Origin: Callorhinus ursinus
Taxonomy: Eukaryota; Chordata; Mammalia; Carnivora; Otariidae
Assembly: GCF_003265705.1 (NCBI RefSeq)
Contig: NW_020312968.1
Coordinates: 5,700,162-5,764,161 of the forward strand
DNA: 64,000 bases
Reading direction: 5' to 3'
Shown here: piece by piece, positions 24,155 to 36,179 of the stretch
How positions within the stretch are numbered: the stretch's first letter is position 1
How the letters are laid out: every line of letters begins with the position of its first letter
The notes under the pieces: generated by a model
Told to the model about the DNA's origin: nothing
What the model saw: the letters and a program-made list of their open reading frames with translations, nothing else
Databases searched by the model: none
Position numbers and translations under genes: made by a program

Positions 24155-24368
24155 GTTGTTGTTGTTGTTTTGGGTTTTTGTTTATTTTTTTTTCTTTTAG
24201 GGGGTTTGGTGTGCAGAGGGACAGAGAGAGAGAGAATGTTAAGCGGGCTGCTCTATGCCCAATGCAGAGCCTCATGTGGGACTTGATCTAACAACCCTCA
24301 GGTCAGATCATGACCTGAGCCTAAATCAAGAGTCAGAGGGTTAACCAACTGAGCCACCCAGGCGTCCC
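24155..24368 (-). mobile_element. Older carnivore SINE, antisense
   Basis: A GTT/T-rich tail, a GA block (acagagagagagagaa) and the head gagccacccaggcgtccc are visible. Imperfect flanking repeats tgttcttggt (about 24144) and tgttcatggt (24369) are present. Confidence 0.9.
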
Positions 24369-24489
24369 TGTTCATGGTTTTTAATACTAAAATTATAAGT
24401 GGAAAACTTTTTAATCAGGTGTTGATTTTTTTTCCTTTTTCCATATTTCTATCAATGTTAGCAAACTGGAAATCACCTGTACTTTATGC

Positions 24490-24680
24490 TAGACAGAATG
24501 AGGTTCAAATCTGCCTCCACCATTTACTGTTGGTGTAGCCTTGAGAAAGTTTCTAAATTTCTTTGCATCTCAGGTTCAACGTCTGCAACATAGGCACATT
24601 TTCCCACCATACTGGTCATTGTGTATATTAAATAAGTACTTAATGCAAAAGTGTCTGGTATACTGCAGAATCCGTAATGG
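24490..24680 (+). repeat. MIR remnant, sense
   Basis: Blocks gaggttcaaatctgcctcca, ccatttactgttggtgtagc and caggttcaacgtctgcaaca match MIR order. Confidence 0.65.
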
Positions 24681-24699
24681 CTCCCTTGAAATATTAAGA

Positions 24700-26000
24700 G
24701 CTTTAGTGGCCAAGCATAAGCAAATGCTGCACACAGTTATCCTTCTCTGTCACTTTTTACTCTTTCCATTAAACTGTATAGGGATGAATTGAATCCTTGC
24801 CCTTCTGACAATATAGAAATGGCTGAGGAAGAAGATCATTTCTGGGAATAGACATATTTCCCAGCTGAGATAAACTGACAAGGAGGCTGAAAGGTCATTC
24901 TCGAGAAACAATCCAAATGAGTTCTTACTACCTAAGATGTCCCAAAAGATTCTATAGGAAATGAAAGTAAAAGTGACAGAAAGAGCAATGGTGTTAATAT
25001 GTTTCTAAAGTAAAAGGCGTATGCATTTCCTAATGTGTGCAAAATGGATACTCTCCGTGTAATGTCTAGCCCTCTGGTGGCTTTCAATAAGTGCTTAATA
25101 ATGGTAAGGATAATGCGATTATTATCCCCCCTCTGCACTTTCAAGAGCTCTCTGAAGTGAGGGCAGTCTATAATCTCTTAATATCTCCAGGTGACTGTGT
25201 TAAGTAGCATTACCTGGACTAAGGAAAGACATGCAAACAGGAAGATCAAGGTCATGGACGGTTACCATTTGTGCTTGGGTATTTTGTCCCGCAATTTTGA
25301 ATTCAGCGAGTCCTCTTGTCACACAATCATCTAGAGAGCTAGGCCCAGGAGAAATAGAAGTAAGCAATTAAAATCCCGTTTGCTGCCCTAGGCTTGTTTT
25401 GAGTTCATTGTTCAGCAGATGAGCTAGTTCAAGAGTTTCACTTTCAGCAGTTCATTTGATTGAACTTGGGACCAATAAAAGCAAGAGAACAGATAAAGCA
25501 AGAGGAAATAGCTGTGGCTTGGGAACATAACTAAAACTGGTAGTGATAAAAAATAATCTGTAAACTGACAGCTCCTAGATTGCTTTATTTTCAAAATTGT
25601 TAGATTGTGGGAAGGTACTAAGGTCTAACTTTGGCCCATCTTCATTACCTGGGCCACTTTAATGTGTCGTGTCACAGAACACTGGTGGCGCCAAGAATCA
25701 TCACGGTCTTTTCCTCCTTTCTTTCAAGCAGTGGTCTTGACAAATTGCCCCAAGATAGGTCCTCTGCCAACCTTTCATCTTCAGTTTGATCCCCAATAGT
25801 CATGGTGAGCTCCTAACTTTCAGATGTGCATTTTATTGAAAAAAAATATGAATAAATAAATTGGATTTGAGAAAGTGATGAGACTAAGACATATAGCATC
25901 TCATACCATAACTGCTTCATGATGGCTGAGAAGACCTACAGCACTTAAAACTTTGGTGAGAAAGGAAATATGGGAAGAAGATATATAAGAGAAGAAGACA
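24700..26000. other. Unique sequence, no gene seen
   Basis: No gene recognised. A possible MIR tail lies near 25070-25105 (gctttcaataagtgcttaat). Confidence 0.4.
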
Positions 26001-26012
26001 TTTGATATTTCT

Positions 26013-26212
26013 TTTCTTAAAAGATTTGTTTATTTTTTGAGAGAGAGAGCAAGAGCGTGGGAGGAAAGGGGAGAGGGAGAGAAAAAAATCTTAAGCAAAC
26101 TTCCTGCTGAGCATGGAGCCTGACCTGGGGATCAATCTCATGACCCTGAGATCATGACCTGAGCTAAAATCAAGAGTTGGATGCTTAACCGACTGAGCCA
26201 CCCAGGTGCCCC
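26013..26212 (-). mobile_element. Carnivore tRNA-derived SINE, antisense
   Basis: Begins cttaaaagatttgtttattt, GA block, head gagccacccaggtgcccc. Imperfect flanks share atatttct (about 26005 and 26216). Confidence 0.93.
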
Positions 26213-26354
26213 TAATATTTCTAATCTCATGCTATTGAGTGAGATTGTGAAACTAGATATCCTCATTAAATAACTCCTGTAGTGTGATTCCTGACTTGGT
26301 TTCTTGTTTTCTTATAATAATGTGTTCCTAGGTAGGACATATGATTTTATTTTA

Positions 26355-26880
26355 AACATAAAGAGTGGGTATGGTAGACCGCTTCTGAGACAGCCTCAAC
26401 TGTACTCCACCTCCTGGCATCCACACCTTGGTAAACTCCCCTCCCACAATAAATAGGGATGACCTGTGTAATCACCAGGACTTTGAGGAAATGATTTTGA
26501 AATGTGACTTCCAAAGTTAGGTAATAAGAAAATATTGAGACTTCCATCTTGCTTCCTCTTGAATGACTCACTCTGAGGGAAGCTGGCTGCCATGTGGTAA
26601 GGACACTCAAGCAGCCCAATGCAGAGGTCCACATGGCAAGAGATTGAGACATCCTGATAGTAGGTGGTGAAGAACTAATTTGGAAGTGCATTCTTCAGTC
26701 CCAGTCAGACTTTCAGATGAGTGCAGAACCAGCCAACAACTTGGCTGCAACCTCGAGAGACTCTGAGCCAAAACCACCCAACTAAGCTGCTCCAAAATTC
26801 CCGAGATGCAGAAAAAGTGAAATAATAAACATTTATTATTTTATGGTACTAATTTCTGGATTACTCCACAATAGATAAAT
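26355..26880 (+). mobile_element. MLT1-type solo LTR (ERVL-MaLR)
   Basis: An ancient endogenous retrovirus-like LTR. Recognisable blocks in order: ccacctcctggcatccacac, gggatgacctgtgtaatcac, gactcactctgagggaagct, aaggacactcaagcagccca, cagactttcagatgagtgca and gagccaaaaccacccaacta, then an aataataaacatttatt polyadenylation region near 26820. No internal region follows, so it is a solo LTR. The subtype and exact ends are not certain. Short minus-strand frames across it are noncoding. Confidence 0.75.
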
Positions 26881-27550
26881 ACAGTTGCTAATAGGAACTA
26901 TACCATCATTTACTGAGAATAATTATAGTCATAGTTGCTTTGAAAATACTTTCATAATTTCAAGTCTCTTAGCTTTATTTTTAATATACCCTACCCTTTT
27001 TTTTGCAAGATCCTTTATCCTGCTGTTCCATTCACCAAGGATGCTTTTGCACTTTTCAAAATTCCACCTATCTTTCTATGCTTGCTAAAATTCCAAATTC
27101 CCTCTCTGTGTACCCATCTGCCCAGTCTGACACAGACTCATTCCTGAGAACTCTTACATACTTCATTTGTGCATATCTTATAGCCCATCATGGCTTTTAA
27201 TGTTTTGTCTTCTCCCCTTAACAATAGCCAGATTAATATTCTTAAGACCCTGGGCCTTGATCTCCCTGGTCTTCTATGCATGGTGGTTACTAGTCCTGAG
27301 ACTACTGTTGTGTAAAAAGTAGACTCTGAATTGAGACCAAGCCATTTCAGAAATGTGAATTGCCTCATCTATGGAATGATTGTAAGAACAATGAGGTGTC
27401 AGTGTTATCATCAAGATGTAATGGTGTAATTTAGGAATAATGCCTGCTACAGTGTTAACATAGTGTAAAGCATTCAAAAGTCAGTATAACATTAAGCTGT
27501 TTTTATTTTCTCTTTATGCAGTATATAATAATATCCAATATTGATTATTT
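26881..27550. other. Unique sequence, no gene seen
   Basis: Nothing recognised on either strand. Confidence 0.4.
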
Positions 27551-27760
27551 CTTGACTATTTCTTACATGTCAAGCTATGTTTTAAACTTTTCATATTGAG
27601 TATCTTATTTAATCCTCCCACAAATCTTACGCAATATCAGCATTCATATGAAAAACTCAGAGCATAGAGTAGTTGCAAGGCTTACCTGAAATCATAAAAC
27701 TGGTAAGTGACTGTCTGGATTAGTAACAGCTGTTCTGAGCCCAGAGGCCAGTGACTAACC
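27550..27760 (-). repeat. MIR remnant, antisense
   Basis: Blocks tcttatttaatcctcccaca, gaaaaactcagagcataga and aaactggtaagtgactgtct follow reversed MIR order. Confidence 0.65.
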
Positions 27761-28139
27761 AATTTTACATACCCCCCTGCCCATAAATATGAGGTAAACT
27801 TTGCTGGACAGATCCAAGAAGTGTGATTTACTTGAATATATTTGTTGTTGTAAATCATTTATATTTTTTGTTTACTCACATTAAGTAGGAAACAAATCCA
27901 TGTAAAAACAAAAAATATGAGGTAGAGGTATAAACAGACATCTTTTATATGTTTCTTGTAGGAGAAATCTTTTGCAAATTTAGAGCAGCCTCTAGATAGA
28001 GACTCACGGGAACAAGGATGGTCCTTGGTTATGTAGGAAATCATTTTTTATTAGGAAGTATAAAACTATATCATGCAGTTGACTGAAGGAAGTCATCAGA
28101 AATGGAGTTGAGGAGTATGCTACAGCAATTAATGGCACA

Positions 28140-28295
28140 TGTGACAAAGCTGTTTTGACAATCCATTTGTAAAACAGCGATAGTAATACCAACAACTATA
28201 TAGATTATTATGAAGAGTAATTGACTAATCTTTCAAAAGCCTCTTATACACTACTAGGCTCACTCAATAAATGTTAATCCTCTTATTTCCACACT
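28140..28295 (+). repeat. MIR remnant, sense
   Basis: catttgtaaaacagcgatag followed later by ggctcactcaataaatgtta is the 3' half of a decayed MIR. Confidence 0.55.
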
Positions 28296-28304
28296 GCCAA
28301 TGGG

Positions 28305-28720
28305 CTTAGTCAGGATAGGATAGGTTATGCTTCAGTAACAAGAAACTCCAAAAATCTCAGTGGCTTAAAAATAATAGAGGTTTATTTCGACCTTGCACAA
28401 AATCCTCTACAAGTTTGTGTGATTCTCTAAGCCAGCTGTTGTTGATGTTATCATTTATCATTGTGCTTCTATATCAACATATGCTTTTAGGATTGTTGAG
28501 GTAGAGAAAGGAAAGTTCCAACACCAACAAGTAAATGCTTCTGCCTAGAAGCAACATATGCCACTTCCAATTTAATTGCATTAGTCAAGCAATGCATATA
28601 TCCATGCTTGACTTATAAGGATCTGGGATGTACAATACTTTCAAGTGCCATGAAGGCAGAGAACCAAAATAGATATTGAGTAGCTTTATCACTCCCACAT
28701 CACTATTGTTTTATTTGAAT
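28305..28720 (+). repeat. Old interspersed repeat, family not named
   Basis: The stretch beginning ggataggttatgcttcagta, aactccaaaaatctcagtgg and ttaaaaataatagaggttta matches a common mammalian repeat consensus that I recognise by sequence but cannot name with confidence. Confidence 0.45.
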
Positions 28721-29369
28721 TTGTCCGCAAGATGATTTGCTCTGTTGTTGATTCAAGGTCACAACGATTAGGCTCTAGACAATACTGATTATAACTCCAT
28801 GTTTTAAATACAAGGAAAAGATAATTGTTAATTGTGTGTTTTGTTAATTAAAAAGTGAAACATTTGCTATAAATCATTGTTGCTTTCATGAGTGAAAATT
28901 TACCTACAGCATGTGTGTAAATAAGTGCATGTATACCCACATGCATGCAATCTTCTCATTCCATAAAGAAAAATGTCAAAGTGATGGATGAGCTTCTAGA
29001 ATCTCTGCTTCCAGCTCCATGGTATTTATAATAGTTGTCCTTTTAGAGAAGGAAAAAAAAAAGTTTCAAGGTCATGTACAGAGATTCTCTTGCTAAATAT
29101 CCATCAAAATTAGTTGGGATATCACAGATGAGTTCCTTTTACACTGAACCAGAACTTCACGCTTCTGTTTTGCAAGGTCAGACAAGGCTCCACCTATGGA
29201 ACAGACCTTACTGGAAAAGCAATTCAACATATGTAATTGTCACATAAGATAAAAATGAAAACATGATCTTCTATAAAACATGAACTTCAAATACAAGTTG
29301 GCTTCATTATGACTTCAAACAATCAAACATGTGTACTACATGTTAGTATGATACTTTTAGAACAGGGTT
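28720..29369. other. Unique sequence, no gene seen
   Basis: Nothing recognised. Confidence 0.4.
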
Positions 29370-29379
29370 TCATGTGATG

Positions 29380-29580
29380 TTTTTATATATTTTCGTAAAG
29401 ATTCATTTATTTATTTTAGAGAGAGACCATGTGAGCAGGGGAAAGGGCAGAGGGAGAGAAAGAGAATCTCTAGCAGACTCCCCTTGGGGCCAGCTGCAGG
29501 GCTCGATCTCACAACCCTTGAGGTCATGATCTGAGCGGAAATCAAGAGTCGAATGTTCAACCGAGACACCTAGGTGCCCC
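29380..29580 (-). mobile_element. Older carnivore SINE, antisense
   Basis: T-rich tail, gattcatttatttattttag, GA block, and a damaged head ending acctaggtgcccc. The 9-bp duplication tcatgtgat flanks it (29370-29378 and 29581-29589 with one frame of shift). Confidence 0.9.
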
Positions 29581-30243
29581 TCATGTGATTTTTAATATCT
29601 TTTTATAACCCCTATAAGCCATAATATTGTATGGGAATAAACACTGCAAAAAGTATATCCTATAACTGACTGGTATATCCTTGACCAATGCTATTCTCTC
29701 TTGTTCCCCTGAGTGTACTTTTCTCAGCTCTTGAAAAGCCAAACCATCTCTCATCCTTCACATTGCTTTAACATCTGAATGATGATGTATGACTTATAAG
29801 ATAAAGTGAATGCAAACACGCATCTAGATGTATGAAGTGATTTCAATTTGTCTATATTTTATCCAGATAAAACATTGTGTTTTATTTAGAGAGATTTCTT
29901 TTCTAAATAATATAAAATGTTTTTAGGAACCCCAAGCAAAATTTTTTTCATTTCTCAATAAGTATAATAAATAACTGTGTATTATATATACACACATATA
30001 TTTAATAAATGTACATGTACATATTATGTATATTAGTAATTATATCAAGTAACTACCTTATTAAAAACAAATAGTGGATTAATTATACTTTTAAAAGAGA
30101 TTAGTGTACTGTACATCCATTATGCATGAATTACTAGTTTCTAAATAATATATAGTCATTAGGAGCAATGTGAAACTGTGACAAATTGAACTCTACTCAG
30201 AGGTATTAATGACAATGTATTGTGAGATACTTATGCTAATTTT
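29581..30243. other. AT-rich sequence, no gene seen
   Basis: Includes an AT/CA-rich tract at about 29975-30030. No reading frame or repeat family recognised. Confidence 0.4.
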
Positions 30244-30261
30244 AAAATGCTGTGGCTTTGG
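30244..30261 (+). repeat. Left target-site duplication of SINE
   Basis: aaaatgctgtggctttgg, identical to 30469-30486. Confidence 0.95.
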
Positions 30262-30468
30262 GGGCACCTGGGTGGCTCAGTCGTTAAGCGTCTGCCTTCG
30301 GCTCAGGTCATGATCCCGGGGTCCTGGGATCGAGCCCCACATCGGGCTCCCTGCTCAGTGGGAAGCCTGCTTCTCCCTCTCCCACTCCCCCTGCTTGTGT
30401 TCCCTCTCTCGCTGTGTCTCTCTCTCTGTCAAATAAATAAATAAAATCTTAAAAATAAATAAATAAAT
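30262..30468 (+). mobile_element. Young carnivore SINE, sense
   Basis: Near-consensus SINE: head gggcacctgggtggctcagt, gggatcgagccccacatcgg, a CT-rich tract, AATAAA repeats and an (AAAT)n tail. A perfect 18-bp target-site duplication flanks it, which indicates a comparatively recent insertion. Confidence 0.98.
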
Positions 30469-30486
30469 AAAATGCTGTGGCTTTGG
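30469..30486 (+). repeat. Right target-site duplication of SINE
   Basis: Exact copy of the 18 bases at 30244-30261. Confidence 0.95.
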
Positions 30487-30984
30487 AATGAATTTTTTTT
30501 TAAAGAATATTTTTGATACCCTGGTGTATAGCTTCTGTGGGGTTATTTGACAGATGTCCTGTGAGTTCTTTCAAAGCAGGGGATGCAAGCATAGTGCTCC
30601 CAATAGGAAAGTGTGAGCAGAATGGCTTTTGGGCAGGTGGGTGGAGAGGTTGGCGCTTTCTCAGTCCAATTAAATGGAATTTTAAGTTGTGAATTTGCAC
30701 ACAGCTGAAAAAAGGCAGCTAGGTGGAAGTCTGTTTTCATTCTTAAAGTGAATCTTGTTCTGCCCTTGATATACTCATGCGGTGCTCAGAGCTGCTAATG
30801 AAGAATCTTTCCGTAATGTGAGAGGTTGGGACACATGTTCCTGTAGAAACATGTTTCCCTCTCAGACCGAGGTAGAGAATAGCCAACACAATTGGCTTCA
30901 ACATGACCGAACTGACTTTCTAAAATATGTGATTTTTCTCATGATGCAGGGGAATTGAATTTAAATGGTTTTGACCAATGACTT
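30487..30984. other. Unique sequence, no gene seen
   Basis: Nothing recognised; short minus-strand frames have no domain. Confidence 0.4.
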
Positions 30985-31500
30985 TAGCTCTAGTCAAGAT
31001 GGAGTAAGCACATTCCACCAGACCCTTCCCACTAATTACAACTAAAACTGCATCAGAATAAAATAACTCTCAGAAATCTCTAACAGGTAGAGAGTAAAAG
31101 GTGGACTGGTTAGGGATGCCCCCAGTGAAGAGTGCCAGAGGGAAAATATGTACGTCCTGGCGTGGGTGCTAAAGCAGCCCACAATTCAGAAATTTCAATG
31201 AGCAAAGGAAAAATAACAAAACAAACAAAACAACAATAACAACAACAAGAAAAGTCCCAGTCTCTCTGGCCAGAGGACTAAAGACAGGGTAGTTTTGAAG
31301 TACAGAGCCTTTTGATTATATAGCCACTTTGGAAAAAAGTTGGGCAGTTTCTCATGAAACTAAATATGCACTTATTATATAATTTAGCATTACTACTCTT
31401 GGATATTTATTGTAAAGTAATGGAAACTTCTGTTCACACACTAGAAAAACTCATCACTATGAATGGTCATAGTAGCTTTATTTGTAATCAGTAAAAACTA
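30985..31500 (+). repeat. Old L1M fragments: 5' end joined to ORF2 end
   Basis: About 30990-31290 looks like an old L1 5' region (caagatggagtaagcacatt, cttcccactaattacaacta). About 31310-31500 looks like the end of ORF2 (agttgggcagtttctcatga, gtcatagtagctttatttgt). The middle of the element is missing, suggesting an internal deletion. Confidence 0.5.
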
Positions 31501-33000
31501 CTAACAAGCTTTAGTTAAAAATATAAATGAGTCTATGATGTTGTTTTTATGTGATGTTATATTTGGCCTTTACTTTTTCATAAATAGTTGATTACAATGA
31601 TTAAAAATATCTCAAACCTCATAGGAGATGATTTTATTATACTGGTATATTAATAAGCAACATTATTGGAAAGTCAGCGCTCAAATCCACTAAAAAAAAT
31701 GAAGAAAGAAAAGCACTGAATCTAAGGTATTAACATTTAACTAAAGTTATAATCATCCTTGTATATTTTGGCCATCAGCATCGCTGTCCAGGGCTATCCT
31801 TTGCAATAATGATATAAAAATGAATAGTGCTATAAAATGTCTTTTTCCCCCATATTTCTTTTTAACAGAGTTCAAAGAACATGCCAACTCAAAAGATTTA
31901 TTGGCAATAAAATGTTATTTATCCAAAGTTCCAATACTAGTAGCTTCATCAAAGTTATGGCAAAAACATGACTAAAAGAGACTCCAGTATGAGGAACACT
32001 ATCACAAGGAATTTTCTCCCTATAAAATAGCATTAATGTGCTCTCTAAAATTATCTGCCCACTGTTTATAAATGAATCTCAGCTCTTTTGTTGTCTCAGT
32101 GTTGCTAGTTTTGAAATGATGTGGTCAGGTAGTTACTCTAAGTGATGAGGCTAAGTCCTATCAGACATAGTAGGAAATACTAGCTACTGTTGGGTCCCTC
32201 CAGGGATTTTGCATTTTGGATGAATAGACTAGCACTTAGGAAAGTTACTGGTATTAAGCAAATGCTTAAATCTATATTATTTACCTTATGTTCTTAGCAT
32301 TTAGGAAGGAACTTGTCAAACCATAACTGTCGAACATGTATTTTTAATTGTACTGTAAAAGCTGGGTGGTCCTAGAATTAAAAGGATTATATCAATAAGG
32401 AATGGAATTATTTTAGAGTATTGAATAATAACGACACTACAATCAAAGACGCCATCTGAAAAGGTCACTATTTCTATGAATTTATAGTTGCTGGTTAGTT
32501 TGTTAAAGTAACAGCCTTATCACATTATGGCTATACTTTGCTCTATGTAATGATATATTTTTCAACAGTGAAATATAGGCTTGTTATAATCTGAGATTGA
32601 AACCTTTATCGACTTTTCAGCCAAAGTCAAATAAATAACAACTATGAATGAAATGCCAGAGGTTTACAAAATGAGAGTCTTGGACTGGAGATTTTTCTAA
32701 AACTCAAACTCTCAGTTTGGAACTAAAAAATAGACTGCTGTTATGTTCTTTTACAACAATGATTTTACATGCACAGAAAATTATCAGCTTCCAAATGGCT
32801 CCGAATTTGGGGGGTTTGCTGTCAGTGGACACTTGCTGTGGATAAAGTTATTTCAATGGGAAGGTAAATCAAGCCAAGGGAATAGACACAGTGCTGTAGA
32901 AATCATTGTGTTCGTTTGAGAAAGTTCTTACCCGCTTCTTCCTGTGTAGGACTATAGGAAGTGAATCGCCAAATTACTACAGATACATTGATTTAATTTT
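31500..33000. other. Unique sequence, no gene seen
   Basis: AT-rich, no repeat or gene recognised over about 1.5 kb. Confidence 0.45.
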
Positions 33001-33013
33001 AAAATAAGCTGGG

Positions 33014-33183
33014 GGGTGCCTGGGTAGCTCAGTCGTTAAGCGTCTGCCTTTGGCTCAGGTCGTGGTCCTGGGGCCCTGGGATTGAGCCCCACATCGGGCT
33101 CCCTGCTCAGTGGGAACCTGCTTCTCTCTCTCCCTCTGCTTGTGTTCCCTCTCTCACTATGTCTCTCTTAAAAAAAAAATCTT
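33014..33183 (+). mobile_element. Carnivore tRNA-derived SINE, sense
   Basis: Head ggtgcctgggtagctcagtc, gggattgagccccacatcgg, CT-rich tract, short A tail. The 13-bp duplication aaaataagctggg is exact (33001-33013 and 33184-33196). Confidence 0.96.
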
Positions 33184-33483
33184 AAAATAAGCTGGGAAAG
33201 ATATAAAGAAATGTCAGAAACCTCAACACCTGGCTAGGGTAAGGTGAGGAAGAAACTGATTCCTTTAATAAGTCTTGTATTTTTGTTTTGTTTTTTTAAA
33301 TTTCACCCTCATATCCTATTCACTGTGTAGATTAAATCCAATGTCATGGAAATAAATAGTTACAAAATTCACAAGAAAACTAGTCTCCTGATGTCTAATC
33401 CAGGGCTGTTGATACACTAATGTGCCATTTCTTGGATTATTCTCAGGTACCAATATTTCATCTTACTTATTTTATAAATAATT

Positions 33484-33651
33484 CTTATAAGAATACGGTA
33501 TTGTTCTCATGCCTTGAACCTGCTGGGTATTTCTTATTTACCTTGAGAGGTGGGTAAATTAAAGAGTTGGTGAGTCCAATTTCAGCTGTCCTTCATATAG
33601 TTTCACTTCCTGAGTGAACTATTTTTTTTTTCCTTACAAGAATACGGTATT
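33484..33651. repeat. Direct-repeat-flanked insert, inverted copy of 34530-34647
   Basis: A 19-bp direct repeat (cttaNaagaatacggtatt, one mismatch) lies at 33484-33502 and 33633-33651. The roughly 130 bases between them match the reverse complement of 34530-34647 with about eight differences over about 110 bases. The layout looks like a short piece of the neighbouring ERVL-type sequence copied in reverse into a new site with duplication of the target. A T run lies at the right end (33622-33631), which is not where a normal poly(A) copy would have it. Confidence 0.75.
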
Positions 33652-33985
33652 TGGTCCTGTCATTCCTTTGTTGAAATCCTTCTGATGCCCCTCTCCTCCC
33701 AGGCAATTCAAAATAAGGTCCCATATAAAGAAGGCATTACATTTCCTGCTAGCACAAGTTTCTCCCCATCTGTTCCCTACTCACTTCCTGCCAGTCTCCC
33801 CTCCCCTGTGCTCACTGGCCTCTTCAGTGGTCCTTAAACCAAATAAACATGCTCTTACGTGATAGCTTTAGCACCTGTTTCAACCACTGCCTAAATGCTT
33901 TTACCAAGGTGTCCATGTTTCAACTCTTCACTTCCTTCAGATCTTTTTAAAAATGCCACATCAGAGATTCCCCACCCCCCAGAAG
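33652..33985 (+). repeat. L2-like LINE remnant, sense
   Basis: Strings cattcctttgttgaaatcct, ctgatgcccctctcctccca and cacttccttcagatcttttt, then aaatgccacatcagagattc, follow the style and order of an L2 3' region. Confidence 0.45.
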
Positions 33986-34059
33986 TATCCAGAAAGGAAA
34001 GCAGCCTGTTGATACATTTATTTAAGTCTGGTGAAAGCCATATCAGATTTTTGACCTGC

Positions 34060-35690
34060 AGAATAGGAAGCTAATCAGCTCGTGTTTATTTAAAAACCAA
34101 GTTTGTGGAAATTTGTTATGATAGCAGTAGAGAACCAATACAAGGCCCTAGACCAACGGACACATGGACATTTCACCAGATGGCAAGTACTTGAAGCTTG
34201 GTGGGATTCTTTTTTTCCTACCCTCTGGCACTCATTTGTCTTACCAAGGTTTCTAAAGTCATGCTACCTACTCTTCACCAAGTCCAGACAAGAGCATATT
34301 ATCCATGTAATGGACCAGTGTGGTCTCCTGTGGACTGCAGGCAACTGATAACCATGGAAATTAGAGTATCACAGGACTGGAGAGCTGATACAACTCTGAA
34401 GTAGGACTCTGGAGACGTACTGCTGGTCCAACCAGGTGAAATACAACTGCATCTGATTCTTCTTCTAACAGAAATTCACCAGCTTGAGACTGTGTCTGTA
34501 TACCAGGTATCAGAGGAATGTGTTGATTTACTCGGGAAGTAAAACTATATGAAGGACAGCTAAAATTGGACTCACCAATTCTTTAAGTTTACCCACCTAT
34601 CAAGGTAAATAAGCAATACCCAGCAGGTTCAAGGCATGAGAACAATATTGTTGAATTCTCAACACAGAGTCATCTAATTAGATGACATTCTTAAATGTCA
34701 GGTGGATAAGATGACTCATTGTGGTCCTTTTTTCTGCACCTGGTCATATGGTCGTGGTCATTATTTATGACTATCTTTTTTTTTTTTTTTTTGCACTATC
34801 CGTCCCACATTCCTTTTGCTCTCAGCAAGCACCCACATTGTATGTGGTTTCTTGCCTGGTATGATGGTGACCACATAGTGGTCATTAATTTAGAAGATAT
34901 CGACATCCTAAAGAACACTATCTCAGGCTTGCAGGGAATTAACTCCCAGACGGTGCTGTCATTGAATCTTTAAAGGTTCATTCCACAATTCTTGTAGCTC
35001 ATCTGCTTCAGAGTGTTGGACAACATAGCAATATCTGTTAATCCTGTGGGTATTGGTATGCTTCATTTTTTATGTACAATTCCTTGGTCAGAAAACAAAT
35101 TTCTTCATCCTGCATGGAATATATGACAGTGACTAAGGCATTCAGTTAAGTCTAAGGATAGTGGTTTTGCAAGAAAAAAAAAATCTGGGCAAGGAAAACG
35201 AGTATTTATCCAGAATAGGTGTCTACTCCAGAGAGAATAAAGTGCTGCCCTTCCTGTGACGTAGGCGGTCTGATATAATCAGCTTACCAGCAGGTCCTGC
35301 CTGACCCCTTGGAGAACGGCGCCCTGTCAGACACTCAGTGTGGATCTCTCCTGTTGGAAGTTTGGGAATTCCACAGTGGCTGTAGCTATTGTGGCCTTTG
35401 TAAGTGGAATTGTATGTTGCATGAGTGACTTTCAGGAGAAGCTGGTATGCTTCACCAGTGCTAAATATCCTGACTCAGGACATGGAGAAGATAAAGGAAA
35501 GCTGGTGAGGACTGGAGAAGGTTCTAGAAGCTGCCTCACACCAAATAAGGGAGCTATCAAATCAGGGACAGCTGCCACGGTGCCTGGGACCTTTCATCAA
35601 CCAGAGCTCCAGAAATGTGGCTTCTGCCTCACTTCTGGGCTTCCTTCTAAAGTGTCTCTTGTAGCCAACACTGACTAGGAAAATGGAATT
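34060..35690 (-). mobile_element. ERVL-type internal fragment, antisense
   Basis: Read on the minus strand this looks like a decayed internal (pol-region) piece of an ERVL-class endogenous retrovirus. Recognisable blocks on the plus strand include cagacaagagcatattatcc, agtgactaaggcattcagtt, gcggtctgatataatcagct, gacactcagtgtggatctct and tggctgtagctattgtggcc. No LTR is seen at either side, and no frame longer than about 110 codons survives, so it cannot encode a functional protein. Confidence 0.6.
34530..34647 (-). repeat. Arm of inverted repeat with 33500-33615
   Basis: About 110 bases here pair with 33500-33615 in reverse complement at roughly 93% identity. It lies inside the ERVL-like fragment, so it is probably the source copy. 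Confidence 0.85.
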
Positions 35691-36175
35691 CTGGGAAATA
35701 TATCTGTGTGTTAGGTTGACAAATTAAACAGTATTTTACTAATTTTTTTATACTTATTATGCTTATTTTTCGTCATTTGATGTTTCTCTTGAGAAAATGA
35801 AGAGTATCACCTGGACATAGAAATGATGGATTGAGTCCATTAAATGGATGGCAGTTTTTTTGGTCAGTGGCAGAAATGAGGGCAATTTTGGGGATTTTTT
35901 TTTTTATTCACAAAAATTACAAAGAAGGCCACTACTGATTACTAAGATAGAGTAATACTTTTGGCCTCTGAGTAAAAATTAGGTTGTCTTAAGGCAAGTA
36001 TTAGCAAGGTGCCTTAGAAGAAACACAAGTCTGATATTCCACCAAAGTCCTTGAATCTTATTATTTGATTTTATTGAGGTTTTCTTATGAACAGATTGAA
36101 GGTTATATTTTAGACATCACTCAGAGTCTGAGAAGGGGATTCTCGTAAAAGCACTTACTGAGGGAGAGAGTCTGG
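35690..36175. other. Unique sequence, no gene seen
   Basis: Nothing recognised. Confidence 0.4.
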
Positions 36176-36179
36176 AGGT

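Noticed and set aside
30262..30330. tRNA-like sequence
   Set aside because: The tRNA-related heads here and in the other 15 copies belong to SINEs; none has a complete cloverleaf of a functional tRNA gene.
35340..35678. 112-codon plus-strand frame
   Set aside because: It lies antisense to the ERVL-type internal fragment; no plausible product.
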